From: Zhongshania aliphaticivorans
GTDB lineage: Bacteria; Pseudomonadota; Gammaproteobacteria; Pseudomonadales; Spongiibacteraceae
Length of the DNA: 64,000 nucleotides
Assembly (NCBI RefSeq): GCF_902705875.1
Contig: NZ_CACSIK010000001.1
Location: 985,994 to 1,049,993, forward strand
Direction of reading: 5' to 3'
The notes beneath the pieces are model-generated. The model made no database searches. It worked only from the letters and a program-made list of their open reading frames with translations, and was not told the origin of the DNA. This document shows, one piece after another, positions 1-8,600 of the stretch. A program made the position numbers and the translations under genes. Numbering within the stretch: position 1 is the first letter of the stretch; the number at the start of each line of letters is the position of its first letter.

Positions 1-1
1 C

Positions 2-151
2 AACGCCTTCCGTGACGAGATTGTCCATCAAGTAGAGCAGGACATCCCCATTTGGGAGAACAAGGTCTATCTCGATGAGCCAACATTATGTGATGGTGAT
101 GGCCCCATTGCCAAATATCGAAAATGGTTTCAGCAATTTTATGTTGTTTAG
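2..151 (+). CDS. C-terminal end of a Rieske-type ring hydroxylase (partial)
   Basis: The window opens inside a gene; 49 codons remain before TAG at 149-151. The tail carries LCDGDGPIAKYRKWFQQFY, which closely matches LCDGDGPINRLRQWYQQFY near the end of the Rieske oxygenase at 26267-27331, so this is a paralogue of that KshA-like oxygenase alpha subunit. The Rieske and mononuclear iron domains lie outside the window. It ends about 20 residues earlier than the paralogue. An acetoacetate-decarboxylase-like gene follows 61 bp downstream and may be co-transcribed. Family membership is well supported; the substrate is not known. Confidence 0.8.
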   Translation, partial: NAFRDEIVHQVEQDIPIWENKVYLDEPTLCDGDGPIAKYRKWFQQFYVV

Positions 152-212
152 AGCGTAAAACCAAAACAGCAAAGCAGTAAATTTTAAAATTAATAATAAC
201 AAGGAAAAGATT

Positions 213-983
213 ATGACAAACGCAGTAAAGCCTGTTGGCACCCCTGGCGATATATTGAATTGGCCCATGCTAAAGATAAGTTATCTTACTGATCCGGAAA
301 ATATTGCGGCGCTTTTACCACCGGGAATTAGCCCAGGAAAAACGCCTAGAGTAACGTTAACGGTTTATAATTTCCCCGTACTTAACGAGCCTGAGTACGG
401 TTGTGTTGTAAATGTGGACGCGACATACAATGGTATAGAGGGCGAGTACACCCTAGGTATAGCGATTGATCAAGAGGCGGCCATATATGGCAGCCATGAA
501 CGCTGGGGACAGCCCAAATATTATGGTGAGACTAAATATTTTCGGCTAATGAATTATGTTAGTGCAAGTGTCACCCATCGTGGTTATACCTTTTTGGAGT
601 ACAGCGGAGAAGTGACTGGGGAGGGCGAGATTCCCCCAGAATTTGAAACTAATGAATGGTGGATCAAGTGTTTACGTGGCGTTGATATGACATCCAATGA
701 CTACGACTTTCCGCCCCATGTGGTACGCGTTTATAGTAAATATGGCACAGCCTACGTTGAGAAATTAAACGGAAAGCTCACCCTTAACGATAGCCCATGG
801 GATCCTGTTGCCAGCAAATTGCCGGTGCGTAGTGAACCTGAGGCGCATCTATGGACGCCGATTTTTCTCGACCGTCAGATCACCTTGGAAGGGCCTTTAG
901 ACCCAGAAGGCTTTCAGCCCTTTGCTGATACCATTGGTGGTTCACGTTGGCCTGGTGAATATGGCGCACCTAAAAAAGCGTAG
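213..983 (+). CDS. acetoacetate decarboxylase family protein
   Basis: A 256-residue protein of the acetoacetate decarboxylase (ADC) superfamily. The segment GQPKYYGETK around residues 99-108 matches the region of ADC holding the Schiff-base lysine; Lys102 aligns with that lysine. The adjacent second lysine that lowers its pKa in clostridial ADC is Tyr here, so true acetoacetate decarboxylation is uncertain; many ADC-like proteins have other hydrolase, dehydratase or aldolase roles. The ATG at 213 follows an AAGGAAAAG ribosome site. It sits just behind a Rieske oxygenase gene, which suggests a part in the same degradation pathway, possibly on a ring-cleavage product. Cytoplasmic, no signal peptide. 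Confidence 0.75.
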   Translation: MTNAVKPVGTPGDILNWPMLKISYLTDPENIAALLPPGISPGKTPRVTLTVYNFPVLNEPEYGCVVNVDATYNGIEGEYTLGIAIDQEAAIYGSHERWGQPKYYGETKYFRLMNYVSASVTHRGYTFLEYSGEVTGEGEIPPEFETNEWWIKCLRGVDMTSNDYDFPPHVVRVYSKYGTAYVEKLNGKLTLNDSPWDPVASKLPVRSEPEAHLWTPIFLDRQITLEGPLDPEGFQPFADTIGGSRWPGEYGAPKKA

Positions 984-988
984 GGCAG

Positions 989-1029
989 GTGCCCCTGTAA
1001 TGAAGAGGTCAGCTTGATTGCAGGGGCAC
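989..1029. other. stem-loop after the decarboxylase-like gene
   Basis: Perfect 9-bp arms GTGCCCCTG (989-997) and CAGGGGCAC (1021-1029) with a 23-nt loop start 6 bp after the upstream stop codon. There is no clear T-tract, so it is a weak terminator candidate or an mRNA 3'-end stabiliser. Between here and the riboswitch at 1290 no gene is visible. Confidence 0.4.
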
Positions 1030-1289
1030 GCGCTGCTTCTAGTAAGCGGTAAATGGTGAAAATATTAGCTTAATCACACGCCACCTGAGGCCCTGAGATA
1101 GGACTTTGCGCTTACTTTTGGTGCGCGTTACGCCCTTGTTTGGTTCAAAAATACTACTTTGCTGTAGGGTGAGTTTTTAGAAAATTTAGCAAAGTTGTTG
1201 ATTCATGGGCGATACAGCCGCTTGGCATGGAATCTGTATTAGTGTTATTGTCCGCACTCTTGGTGGTATTGGACTAACTACAATTTGGA

Positions 1290-1418
1290 AATGGAAAGCT
1301 AGGGTTCCGATCTCAATGCGTTTTTTGAGATGACTGGTCCGAGAGCTTTCGACCTTCGGCGCATTTGGCGGCATCGCTAAATCACAAGGTTACACGGCGG
1401 GATAAAAGCCCGGGAGAC
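1290..1418 (+). promoter_or_regulatory. guanidine-I riboswitch (ykkC class)
   Basis: The conserved ykkC signatures are present in order: CTAGGGTTCCG at 1299-1309, ACTGGTCCGAGAG at 1333-1345, and the 3' block with ACACGGCGGGATAAAAGCCC then GGGAGA at 1392-1417. P1 forms between GAAAGCT (1294-1300) and AGCTTTC (1344-1350), with an ATCTCAA/TTGAGAT hairpin (1310-1316/1325-1331) inside it. Right after the aptamer, TGGCGA (1422-1427) pairs with TCGCCA (1432-1437), next to an AGGAG ribosome site at 1437-1441. That suggests translational or mixed control, with guanidine freeing the start. It precedes a transporter and a guanidine-degradation operon, as expected for the class. Confidence 0.93.
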
Positions 1419-1480
1419 GATTGGCGACATATCGCCAGGAGTGCTCTATGAATCTGTGTAACACAGCTGGAGGTTTACCC

Positions 1481-2524
1481 ATGAAGCGATTCGCCGCTTT
1501 ACTTCTTACCTTGACGTTCTCGTCATTTTCTTCTGCCGCAACTGACAGTTTTAAAATCTGCTGGTCCATTTACGTGGGTTGGATGCCTTGGGGTTATGCC
1601 GCCGAGCAAAAAATTGTTGATAAGTGGGCCAAAAAATACAACGTCGATATCGAAGTTGTACAAATCAACGATTACATCGAATCTATAAACCAATACACCA
1701 CCGGCGAATTTGCTGCTTGTGCCATGACAAATATGGATGCGCTGACAATTCCTGCTGCGGGCGGGGTGGACAGCACAGCACTTATTGTTGGCGACTTTTC
1801 CAACGGTAACGATGGGGTGGTGCTGAAAGGTGACAACAAGCTAGAAAATATTAAGGGTCAGAAGGTCAACTTGGTTGAGCTAAGTGTCTCTCATTATTTG
1901 TTGGCGCGGGGTTTGGAAAGCGTGGGTATGAGTGAGGCCGACGTGACTGTCGTCAATACTTCTGATGCCGACATGGTTGCGGTGTTTCCCACGGCTGGCG
2001 TGACGTCTGTAGCGACGTGGAATCCTTTATTAAGTGAAATCCTCACTATGCCGGGTGCCAATATGGTATTCGACTCTTCAAAAATCCCCGGTGAAATTAT
2101 TGATTTACTCGTGATCAATACCGAAGTGCTGAAAGCCAACCCTAATTTAGCGAAGGCCTTAACCGGAGCGTGGTATGAAATCATGGCCACGATGAGTGAT
2201 AGCGGTAAGAACGGTATTGCTGCACGCACTGAGATGGGCATGGCGTCGGGTACTGACTTGGCCGGCTACGAGGCTCAGCTAGCGAGTACTGAAATGTTTT
2301 ACAGTGCCAAGAAAGCGGTCGAGTTTACCGAGAGTGCAGCCTTGAAAACAACAATGAAAAACGTTGCTGAGTTTTCATTCCAGCATGGCTTGTTGGGTGA
2401 CGGTGCGCCAGATGCTGGATTTATCGGCATAGAAACCCCCGCTGGTGTGTTTGGTAATAAGGCGAATATTAAATTCCGTTTTGACCCCAGCTATATGCAA
2501 ATGGCTGCCGACGGCAAATTGTAA
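1481..2524 (+). CDS. ABC transporter periplasmic binding protein, likely guanidine uptake
   Basis: A 347-residue NitT/TauT-type (NMT1/SsuA-like) solute-binding protein. The N-terminus is a secretory signal (MKRFAALLLTLTFSSFSSAA), followed by the mature binding domain beginning TDSFKICWSIYVGW. ATG 1481 follows GGAGG at 1469-1473 and starts directly with the signal peptide. ATG 1448 is in frame 11 codons earlier and has its own AGGAG site next to the riboswitch hairpin, so both starts are possible. It is the first gene behind the guanidine-I riboswitch and is followed by a permease and an ATPase of the same family. Guanidine as ligand is inferred from the riboswitch and from downstream enzymes; older annotations of such clusters call it a urea or aliphatic sulfonate transporter. 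Confidence 0.85.
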   Translation: MKRFAALLLTLTFSSFSSAATDSFKICWSIYVGWMPWGYAAEQKIVDKWAKKYNVDIEVVQINDYIESINQYTTGEFAACAMTNMDALTIPAAGGVDSTALIVGDFSNGNDGVVLKGDNKLENIKGQKVNLVELSVSHYLLARGLESVGMSEADVTVVNTSDADMVAVFPTAGVTSVATWNPLLSEILTMPGANMVFDSSKIPGEIIDLLVINTEVLKANPNLAKALTGAWYEIMATMSDSGKNGIAARTEMGMASGTDLAGYEAQLASTEMFYSAKKAVEFTESAALKTTMKNVAEFSFQHGLLGDGAPDAGFIGIETPAGVFGNKANIKFRFDPSYMQMAADGKL

Positions 2525-2598
2525 GAACGAACCGCTACGCTAGTTTTGAGCTAGCGTGGCGTGTCATTTACAAAACGGTCTGACAAGGGAATGGTTTT

Positions 2599-3423
2599 AT
2601 GAAGCGTCTTATTAATTTTACCCCCGCAAAAATATGGCGAATTGGATTAGCTTTGCTGCCGTTTGCTGTCATTCTTCTTTTGTATATTTCAGCATCAGAC
2701 GCAAGGCTTGCAGAAAATCCACAAGACAAATTGTTACCAAGCTTTAGTCAAATGGGGGATGCGATTCAGCGTTTGGCATTTGAGCCCAGTAAGCGCAGTG
2801 GCGATTATTTATTTTGGCAAGACACGCTAAGTAGTTTGCGTCGTCTAGGCTTGGGTATGCTGATAGCCGCTTCATTGGGTATGTTGTTTGGATTAATGAC
2901 CGGTGCCTTACCGGTACTTAATGCCAGTTTTGCGCCTTTGCTTACCGTGGTTTCCTTGGTGCCGCCAATGGCGTTGCTGCCGGTACTGTTTATTGTGTTT
3001 GGCTTGGGTGAGGTGTCAAAAGTCGCCTTGATCGCTATTGGTGTTACCCCGTTTATTGCCAGAGATATTCAAAAGCGGACCTTAGAGATACCCCGAGAAC
3101 AATTAGTTAAAGCGCAAACCTTGGGGGCGAATAGCGGCCAAATTATTCTTCGAGTGTTAATTCCCCAGCTGATGCCCAGATTGATTGATGCCGTGCGTCT
3201 GTCACTAGGATCTGCATGGTTGTTTTTGATCGCCGCTGAGGCCATAGCGTCAACAGATGGTCTGGGATATCGCGTGTTTTTGGTTCGTCGTTATTTGTCG
3301 ATGGATGTCATTTTACCTTATGTGGCATGGATCACCTTGCTTGCCTTTGTTATCGATTATGCCCTCACTCGGCTTAGTCGTTATGCGTTTCCGTGGCATG
3401 CGCAACAGGAGGGTAAGTCATGA
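2599..3423 (+). CDS. ABC transporter permease of the guanidine operon
   Basis: A 274-residue inner-membrane permease of the SsuC/TauC (BPD_transp_1) type. Hydrophobic segments include residues 14-31 and about 85-105, 110-135 and 240-260. The coupling-helix (EAA) region is visible in TLGANSGQIILRVLIPQLMPRL, shifted only slightly from the family consensus. An extra periplasmic stretch (residues 33-65, SDARLAENPQDK onward) follows the first membrane helix. Its stop codon overlaps the ATPase start by 4 bp, so translation is coupled. It forms one transporter with its two neighbours; guanidine is the inferred substrate. Confidence 0.85.
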   Translation: MKRLINFTPAKIWRIGLALLPFAVILLLYISASDARLAENPQDKLLPSFSQMGDAIQRLAFEPSKRSGDYLFWQDTLSSLRRLGLGMLIAASLGMLFGLMTGALPVLNASFAPLLTVVSLVPPMALLPVLFIVFGLGEVSKVALIAIGVTPFIARDIQKRTLEIPREQLVKAQTLGANSGQIILRVLIPQLMPRLIDAVRLSLGSAWLFLIAAEAIASTDGLGYRVFLVRRYLSMDVILPYVAWITLLAFVIDYALTRLSRYAFPWHAQQEGKS

Positions 3424-4181
3424 TTGAAATAAATAATGTATGGAAGCGTTATGGTGACAACGTCATTTTAGAAAATATTTCTGCCACTGTTAAAGAAGGT
3501 GAATTTATTACCTTGGTTGGTGCCTCAGGTTGCGGAAAAAGTACTTTTTTAAAAATGCTGTTGGGAACAGATACTGCCTCGCAAGGAGATATCTTGTTAG
3601 ATGGTAAGCCTATTCCCTCTGAACCTGATGCTGAGCGCGGAGTTGTGTTTCAGCAATACTCGGTGTTCCCTCATCTTAGCGTATTAGACAATGTCGTTAT
3701 TGCCAGAGCATTTGAAAAAACCAAAATAGGTTTCTTGTGGGGAAGCGCCAAAAAAGCAGCGCGCACCGAAGCCGCTGAGTTGCTGGATATTGTCGGCCTT
3801 GGTCATATGCAGAACCGCTATCCTGACGAGCTATCTGGCGGTATGCGGCAGCGCTTGGCAATTGCGCAAGCATTAATTTTAAAACCCAGAATATTATTAT
3901 TAGATGAGCCGTTTGGCGCTTTAGATCCAGGCATTAGGGCAGATATGCATGACCTAGTTTTGGATTTATGGCGCAAGCATAAGCTCACTGTATTTATGGT
4001 CACTCACGATTTGAAAGAGGGCTTTCATTTAGGCACTCGGCTGTGGGTATTTGATAAACGTCGAGTCGATCTTCAGGCGCCAAATGCATACGGTGCAGGT
4101 ATTACCTATGACCTGCCTGTTGGGGTTTGTGAACCTGAACTACTCGATGAAATTGATAGTAGCCTAATGGTTAAGAATTAG
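3420..4181 (+). CDS. ABC transporter ATPase of the guanidine operon
   Basis: A 253-residue ATP-binding subunit of the SsuB/TauB family. All motifs are intact: Walker A GASGCGKST (34-42), Q-loop Gln78, signature LSGGMRQR (138-145), Walker B RILLLDEP (157-164) and switch His196 in VTHDLKE. The ATG overlaps the permease stop codon by 4 bp. The next gene starts 15 bp downstream, so transporter and catabolic genes share one operon. The C-terminal 40 residues after the H-loop domain (AYGAGITYDLP onward) are longer than in minimal SsuB proteins and of unclear role. Confidence 0.9.
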   Translation: MIEINNVWKRYGDNVILENISATVKEGEFITLVGASGCGKSTFLKMLLGTDTASQGDILLDGKPIPSEPDAERGVVFQQYSVFPHLSVLDNVVIARAFEKTKIGFLWGSAKKAARTEAAELLDIVGLGHMQNRYPDELSGGMRQRLAIAQALILKPRILLLDEPFGALDPGIRADMHDLVLDLWRKHKLTVFMVTHDLKEGFHLGTRLWVFDKRRVDLQAPNAYGAGITYDLPVGVCEPELLDEIDSSLMVKN

Positions 4182-4196
4182 GTGGAGTAGATTTAC

Positions 4197-4907
4197 ATGC
4201 AACACTACGAAACGGAAATCCCAGTTGGTGGCCACTGGTCACTAGAAATGAAACGCGGTACCCAATTAACCTTGCGAGATGTAGATGGTAACGGCAATGC
4301 CGGTATGCTGTTTTTTAATCCCCGCAATTTGTTGGAGCGCTATAACGCACCAGACACCCTGAAATGCCAGCATACCTTTAAGTTGAGTAAAGGCCATTGT
4401 CTCTACTCTGATATGGGGCGTATTTTTGCCTCAGTGATTGAAGATGATCACGGCTGGCACGACACCGTCTGTGGAAACAGTCATGCCGCCCATGTTGCCG
4501 AGCAATGGGGTGCACGAAACTACCAGCGGGATAGAAATCAGTGGCATCAAAATGGTTACGATGCCTTTCTTACTGAATTTTCTAAATATGGTTTAAGTGC
4601 TCCGGATATGGCCGCCAATATTAACTGGTTTAGTAAGGTGATAACGGATGCCGACGGGAATCTCTCTCTTGGGTCAAAGCGTAGCGGTGCCGCTAAGTCC
4701 GTTAGCCTGCGTTTTGAAATGGATACCTTGGTTGTTATGCACGCTTGTCCGCATCCTTTGTGCAGCGATGAGGCCTACCCTCGTTATCGCATTGGCATAG
4801 AGTTGGGTCTTGCCTCACCACTGACGGATGACGATGTGTGTCTTAATCACTGCGACGAAAACCGTCGTGGTTTTAAAAATAACGCGTTATACCATTTTGG
4901 TGGCTAA
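4197..4907 (+). CDS. DUF1989 protein, carboxyguanidine deiminase subunit (UAAP1 type)
   Basis: A 236-residue DUF1989 protein of the type formerly called urea-amidolyase-associated protein 1. Published work assigns such pairs as the two subunits of carboxyguanidine deiminase (CgdAB), which hydrolyses carboxyguanidine to allophanate and ammonia. Conserved family features seen here are GNGNAGMLFFNP, ERYNAPDT, the His/Cys-rich segment DDHGWHDTVCGNSH (about residues 83-96) and MHACPHPLC, which likely provide metal ligands. It pairs with the related gene 4923-5567. I do not assign the A or B letter, because I cannot check which subunit is which. Confidence 0.85.
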   Translation: MQHYETEIPVGGHWSLEMKRGTQLTLRDVDGNGNAGMLFFNPRNLLERYNAPDTLKCQHTFKLSKGHCLYSDMGRIFASVIEDDHGWHDTVCGNSHAAHVAEQWGARNYQRDRNQWHQNGYDAFLTEFSKYGLSAPDMAANINWFSKVITDADGNLSLGSKRSGAAKSVSLRFEMDTLVVMHACPHPLCSDEAYPRYRIGIELGLASPLTDDDVCLNHCDENRRGFKNNALYHFGG

Positions 4908-4922
4908 GCATGGAGAGTGACA

Positions 4923-5567
4923 ATGATTAAAGAAAGTACGCTGTCAGTAGATACGGCAATGCTACGAGAAGAGCTTGGTGCTGGTGATTATTATTTGGGT
5001 AAAGTGACTGCGGGTCAGACCTTTAGAATACTCGATATTGAGGGTAATCAGGCGGCAGACACCTTGTTTTACTGTGCAGATAATATTGCCGAGCGCTACA
5101 GCGCAACCGATACGATTAGAGAGCAGGGCAATGTTTATTTGACCGCCGGTTCGGTGTTGCGCAGTAATGAAAATCGAGCAATGTTAGAAATCGTCGCAGA
5201 TACCTGTGGTCGCCATGACACCTTGGGTGGCGCCTGTGCAACAGAGAGTAATACTGTGCGCTACGATTTAGAAAAACGCTGCATGCATGCTTGCCGAGAT
5301 AGTTGGATGCTGGCCATTGCAGAGAAGCCTGAATACGGTTTGAGTAAGCGCGATATTAGTCACAATATTAATTTCTTTATGAACGTTCCGATTACCGAAG
5401 CAGGTGGATTGACTTTTGCTGACGGCATATCGGCGGCAGGAAAATACGTTGAGCTAAAAGCCTTGGTCGATGTTTACGTATTAATTTCTAATTGCCCTCA
5501 ACTTAATAATCCCTGTAATGCTTACAACCCTACACCGATAGAATACTTGGTATGGGATGCGGCGTAA
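4923..5567 (+). CDS. DUF1989 protein, second carboxyguanidine deiminase subunit (UAAP2 type)
   Basis: A 214-residue DUF1989 paralogue of the preceding gene. Shared features are [32 protein letters not shown] and [12 protein letters not shown], which replaces the MHACPHPLC of its partner. ATG 4923 is chosen because GGAG at 4912-4915 is 7 bp upstream; a GTG at 4917 is in frame but too close to that site. It begins 15 bp after its partner's stop codon, as in known guanidine-assimilation operons. The two proteins presumably form a heteromeric deiminase acting between the carboxylase and the allophanate hydrolase. Confidence 0.85.
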   Translation: MIKESTLSVDTAMLREELGAGDYYLGKVTAGQTFRILDIEGNQAADTLFYCADNIAERYSATDTIREQGNVYLTAGSVLRSNENRAMLEIVADTCGRHDTLGGACATESNTVRYDLEKRCMHACRDSWMLAIAEKPEYGLSKRDISHNINFFMNVPITEAGGLTFADGISAAGKYVELKALVDVYVLISNCPQLNNPCNAYNPTPIEYLVWDAA

Positions 5568-5627
5568 TTTTTGGTGATGATTGTTAGCGGCAACAAGTAG
5601 CACACAAGAGTGACTTTGTTAACGCTT

Positions 5628-5671
5628 CAGTGGACGACCACTGTCGTATGACATAACGGGACGACCCGTTA
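5628..5671 (+). promoter_or_regulatory. guanidine-II riboswitch (mini-ykkC class)
   Basis: Two tandem perfect hairpins carry the class-defining ACGR tetraloop. Hairpin 1 is CAGTGG-ACGA-CCACTG (5628-5643). Hairpin 2 is TAACGGG-ACGA-CCCGTTA (5654-5671). The linker is 10 nt. Both have the GG-ACGA-CC core around the loop. The second hairpin ends 10 nt before the carboxylase ATG at 5682, where no strong ribosome site is otherwise visible, so control of translation start is the likely mode. Location inside the operon, directly before the carboxylase gene, is consistent with the known biology of this class. Confidence 0.92.
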
Positions 5672-5681
5672 CCGGATTGCT

Positions 5682-8600
5682 ATGTTTCAGAAAGTATTGA
5701 TTGCAAACCGTGGTGCCATTGCCACCCGGATTATTCGCACCCTTAAGCAGTTCAATATCACTGCCGTGGCCGTGTATGCCGAAGCGGATGCCCGCAGCTT
5801 GCATGTGCGTGACGCCGATGAGGCCTACAGCTTAGGTGACGGCGGTGCGGCGGATACCTATCTTAATATTGAAAAAATATTAGAAATTGCCTCACGTTGT
5901 GGTGCTGAAGCCATTCACCCCGGTTACGGATTCCTCAGTGAAAATGCGTCTTTTGTCAGTGATTGTGAAGCTGCTGGAATTGCCTTTGTCGGTCCCACGG
6001 CCAAGCATATGCTGGATTTTGGCCTAAAGCACAAAGCCAGAGAAATTGCCGAATCTGTTGGCGTACCCTTACCTCCGGGAACTGGCCTATTAACGGATTT
6101 AAGCAGTGCTGTTGAACATGCAGCAATTATTGGTTATCCGTTAATGTTAAAAAGCACTGCTGGTGGCGGCGGCATTGGCATGGAGATTTGTCATAGTGAA
6201 GCCGACCTTCGCAATGCGTATGACAAAGTTAAAAAATTAGGCGGCAATAATTTTTCTAACGACGGTGTTTTTATCGAAAAATTTATTGCTCGGGCAAGAC
6301 ATATAGAAGTTCAGGTTTTTGGTGATGGCTATGGTCAAGTGGTAGCCATTGGCGAGCGAGATTGCTCCGCCCAGCGTCGTAATCAGAAAGTGGTTGAAGA
6401 GTGCCCTGCCCCTAATTTACCTGATTCGGTCCGCCACTTACTGTATACCCAAGCTGAGGATTTGCTTTCTGCTGTCAGCTACCGCAACGCCGGTACCGTA
6501 GAGTTTATATACGACCAAGATAGCCGTGAGTTTTATTTCTTAGAAGTAAATACCCGTTTGCAAGTTGAGCATGGTGTTACCGAAGCGGTGTGGGGTATCG
6601 ACTTGGTGGCATGGATGTTAATGCTAGCCAGTGGCGATTTACCCGATTTGGCAGAGCTGCGTAAAAAATTAGTTCCCAATGGGCATGCCGTGCAAGTGCG
6701 TGTTTATGCCGAAGATCCCTATCGTCAGTTCCAGCCCTGTGCGGGTTTGTTGAGTAAAGTGGCGTTTCCAACAGCAAAAGGCTTACGTATTGATCATTGG
6801 TTAGACAGCGGCATTGAAGTGTCTCCATATTTTGACCCGATGCTGGCAAAAGTTATTTTCCATGCTCCCGAGCGTAATGCAGCCTTAAAAGGTGTGATTG
6901 CGGCGCTGGATGAAACCGAACTGTACGGGATTGTCAGCAACCGCGATTATTTGCGGGCATTACTGCATGACCCATTATTGAAAGAGGGTCTGGTCACCAC
7001 GCGCTACTTAAATGATTTTGTGTGGCAGCCTCACCGCATTGATGTCTTACAAGCAGGTACGCAAACGACGGTGCAAGATTATCCTGGCCGTAGCGGATAT
7101 TGGGATGTTGGGGTGCCGCCTTCTGGTCCCTTTGATAATTATTCTTTTCGTCTGGTAAACCGCTTATTGGGCAATGACGCCGATGCCGCTGGCTTAGAAA
7201 TTACCCTGCAAGGGCCAAGCTTGCAATTTAGCGAGGCCACAGATGTTGTCATTGGCGGTGCTGAAATCCCCGTCACCCTTTGCAGCAGTGTCGCAGACAG
7301 CAACCCCATTTCCATTGCGCCTTGGCAAGTGATTCATATTGAAGCAGGTCAAATACTTCAATTTGGTCGAATAAACCAGGGCGCTAGAGCCTATTTGGCC
7401 GTTGCGGGTGGGATTCAATGTCCCGCGTATTTAGGCTCAAGATCGACGTTTACCCTTGGTCAATTTGGTGGCCATAGCGGTCGTGCATTACGGGTGGGTG
7501 ATGTGCTGTCATTAAGTGACACAGTTGCCACACCGCAGGTGCTTCCCGAACAACTTCTGCCGCAAATCAGTAATGAGTGGACCTTGCGGGTAATCTACGG
7601 CCCCCATGGCGCACCAGACTTTTTTACCGAGCCAGATATTGAGGCGTTCTTTTCGGCGAGCTGGGAAGTACATTACAACTCTAGTCGTACCGGAGTTCGA
7701 CTTATAGGTCCAAAACCTAAATGGGCGCGGGATAGTGGTGGCGAGGCGGGGATGCACCCGTCAAATATTCACGACAATGCCTATGCTTTTGGCACCGTGG
7801 ATTTTACCGGCGACATGCCGGTTATTCTCGGTCCCGATGGTCCGTCCTTGGGTGGGTTTGTGTGTCCGGCAACCGTCATCACCGCAGACCTTTGGAAGCT
7901 TGGTCAGTTACGGGCAGGTGATAAATTGCGCTTTGAAGCCGTCACGGTGGAAGATGCCGTAAGCGCTGAACAAGCACAGCAAGCCTGTATTAGCTCTTTG
8001 AGTGGCACGCTGCCCAGTTCCTTACCATTAAAGGCCTTACCCTCTCCGATTGTTCAGCGCTTAAGTGCCGATGAAGTCGGGGATGAAGTTGTCTACCGAG
8101 TAGCCGGTGATCATTTTTTACTGGTCGAATACGGGCCGCAGGAATTGGATATTCGTCTGCGATTTAGGGCGCACGCCCTAATGCAATATTTGCAGAAAAA
8201 TCCCATTGCTGGTGTGCGAGAGATGACACCAGGCATTCGCTCTCTGCAGTTACATTACGACTCCCAAGTTATTTCCTTGCCAGCATTGCTAGAAATATTA
8301 AGTGCCGCTGAGCGTCAACTCGCTACCCAGTTAGAGCAACTCAGTGTGCCGTCTCGCACGGTGTATTTGCCCCTGAGCTGGGACGACGAAGCGTGTCGCC
8401 AAGCCATAGTGAAATACCAGCAATCGGTACGCGAAAATGCGCCTTGGTGCCCAAGTAATCTTGAATTTATTCGCCGCATCAACGGCGTAGAAAGTATCGA
8501 CACCGTGAAAGAGATTGTCTTTGATGCCTCGTATTTGGTGATGGGCTTGGGGGATGTGTATTTGGGCGCGCCGGTGGCAACGCCAGTTGACCCGCGACAT

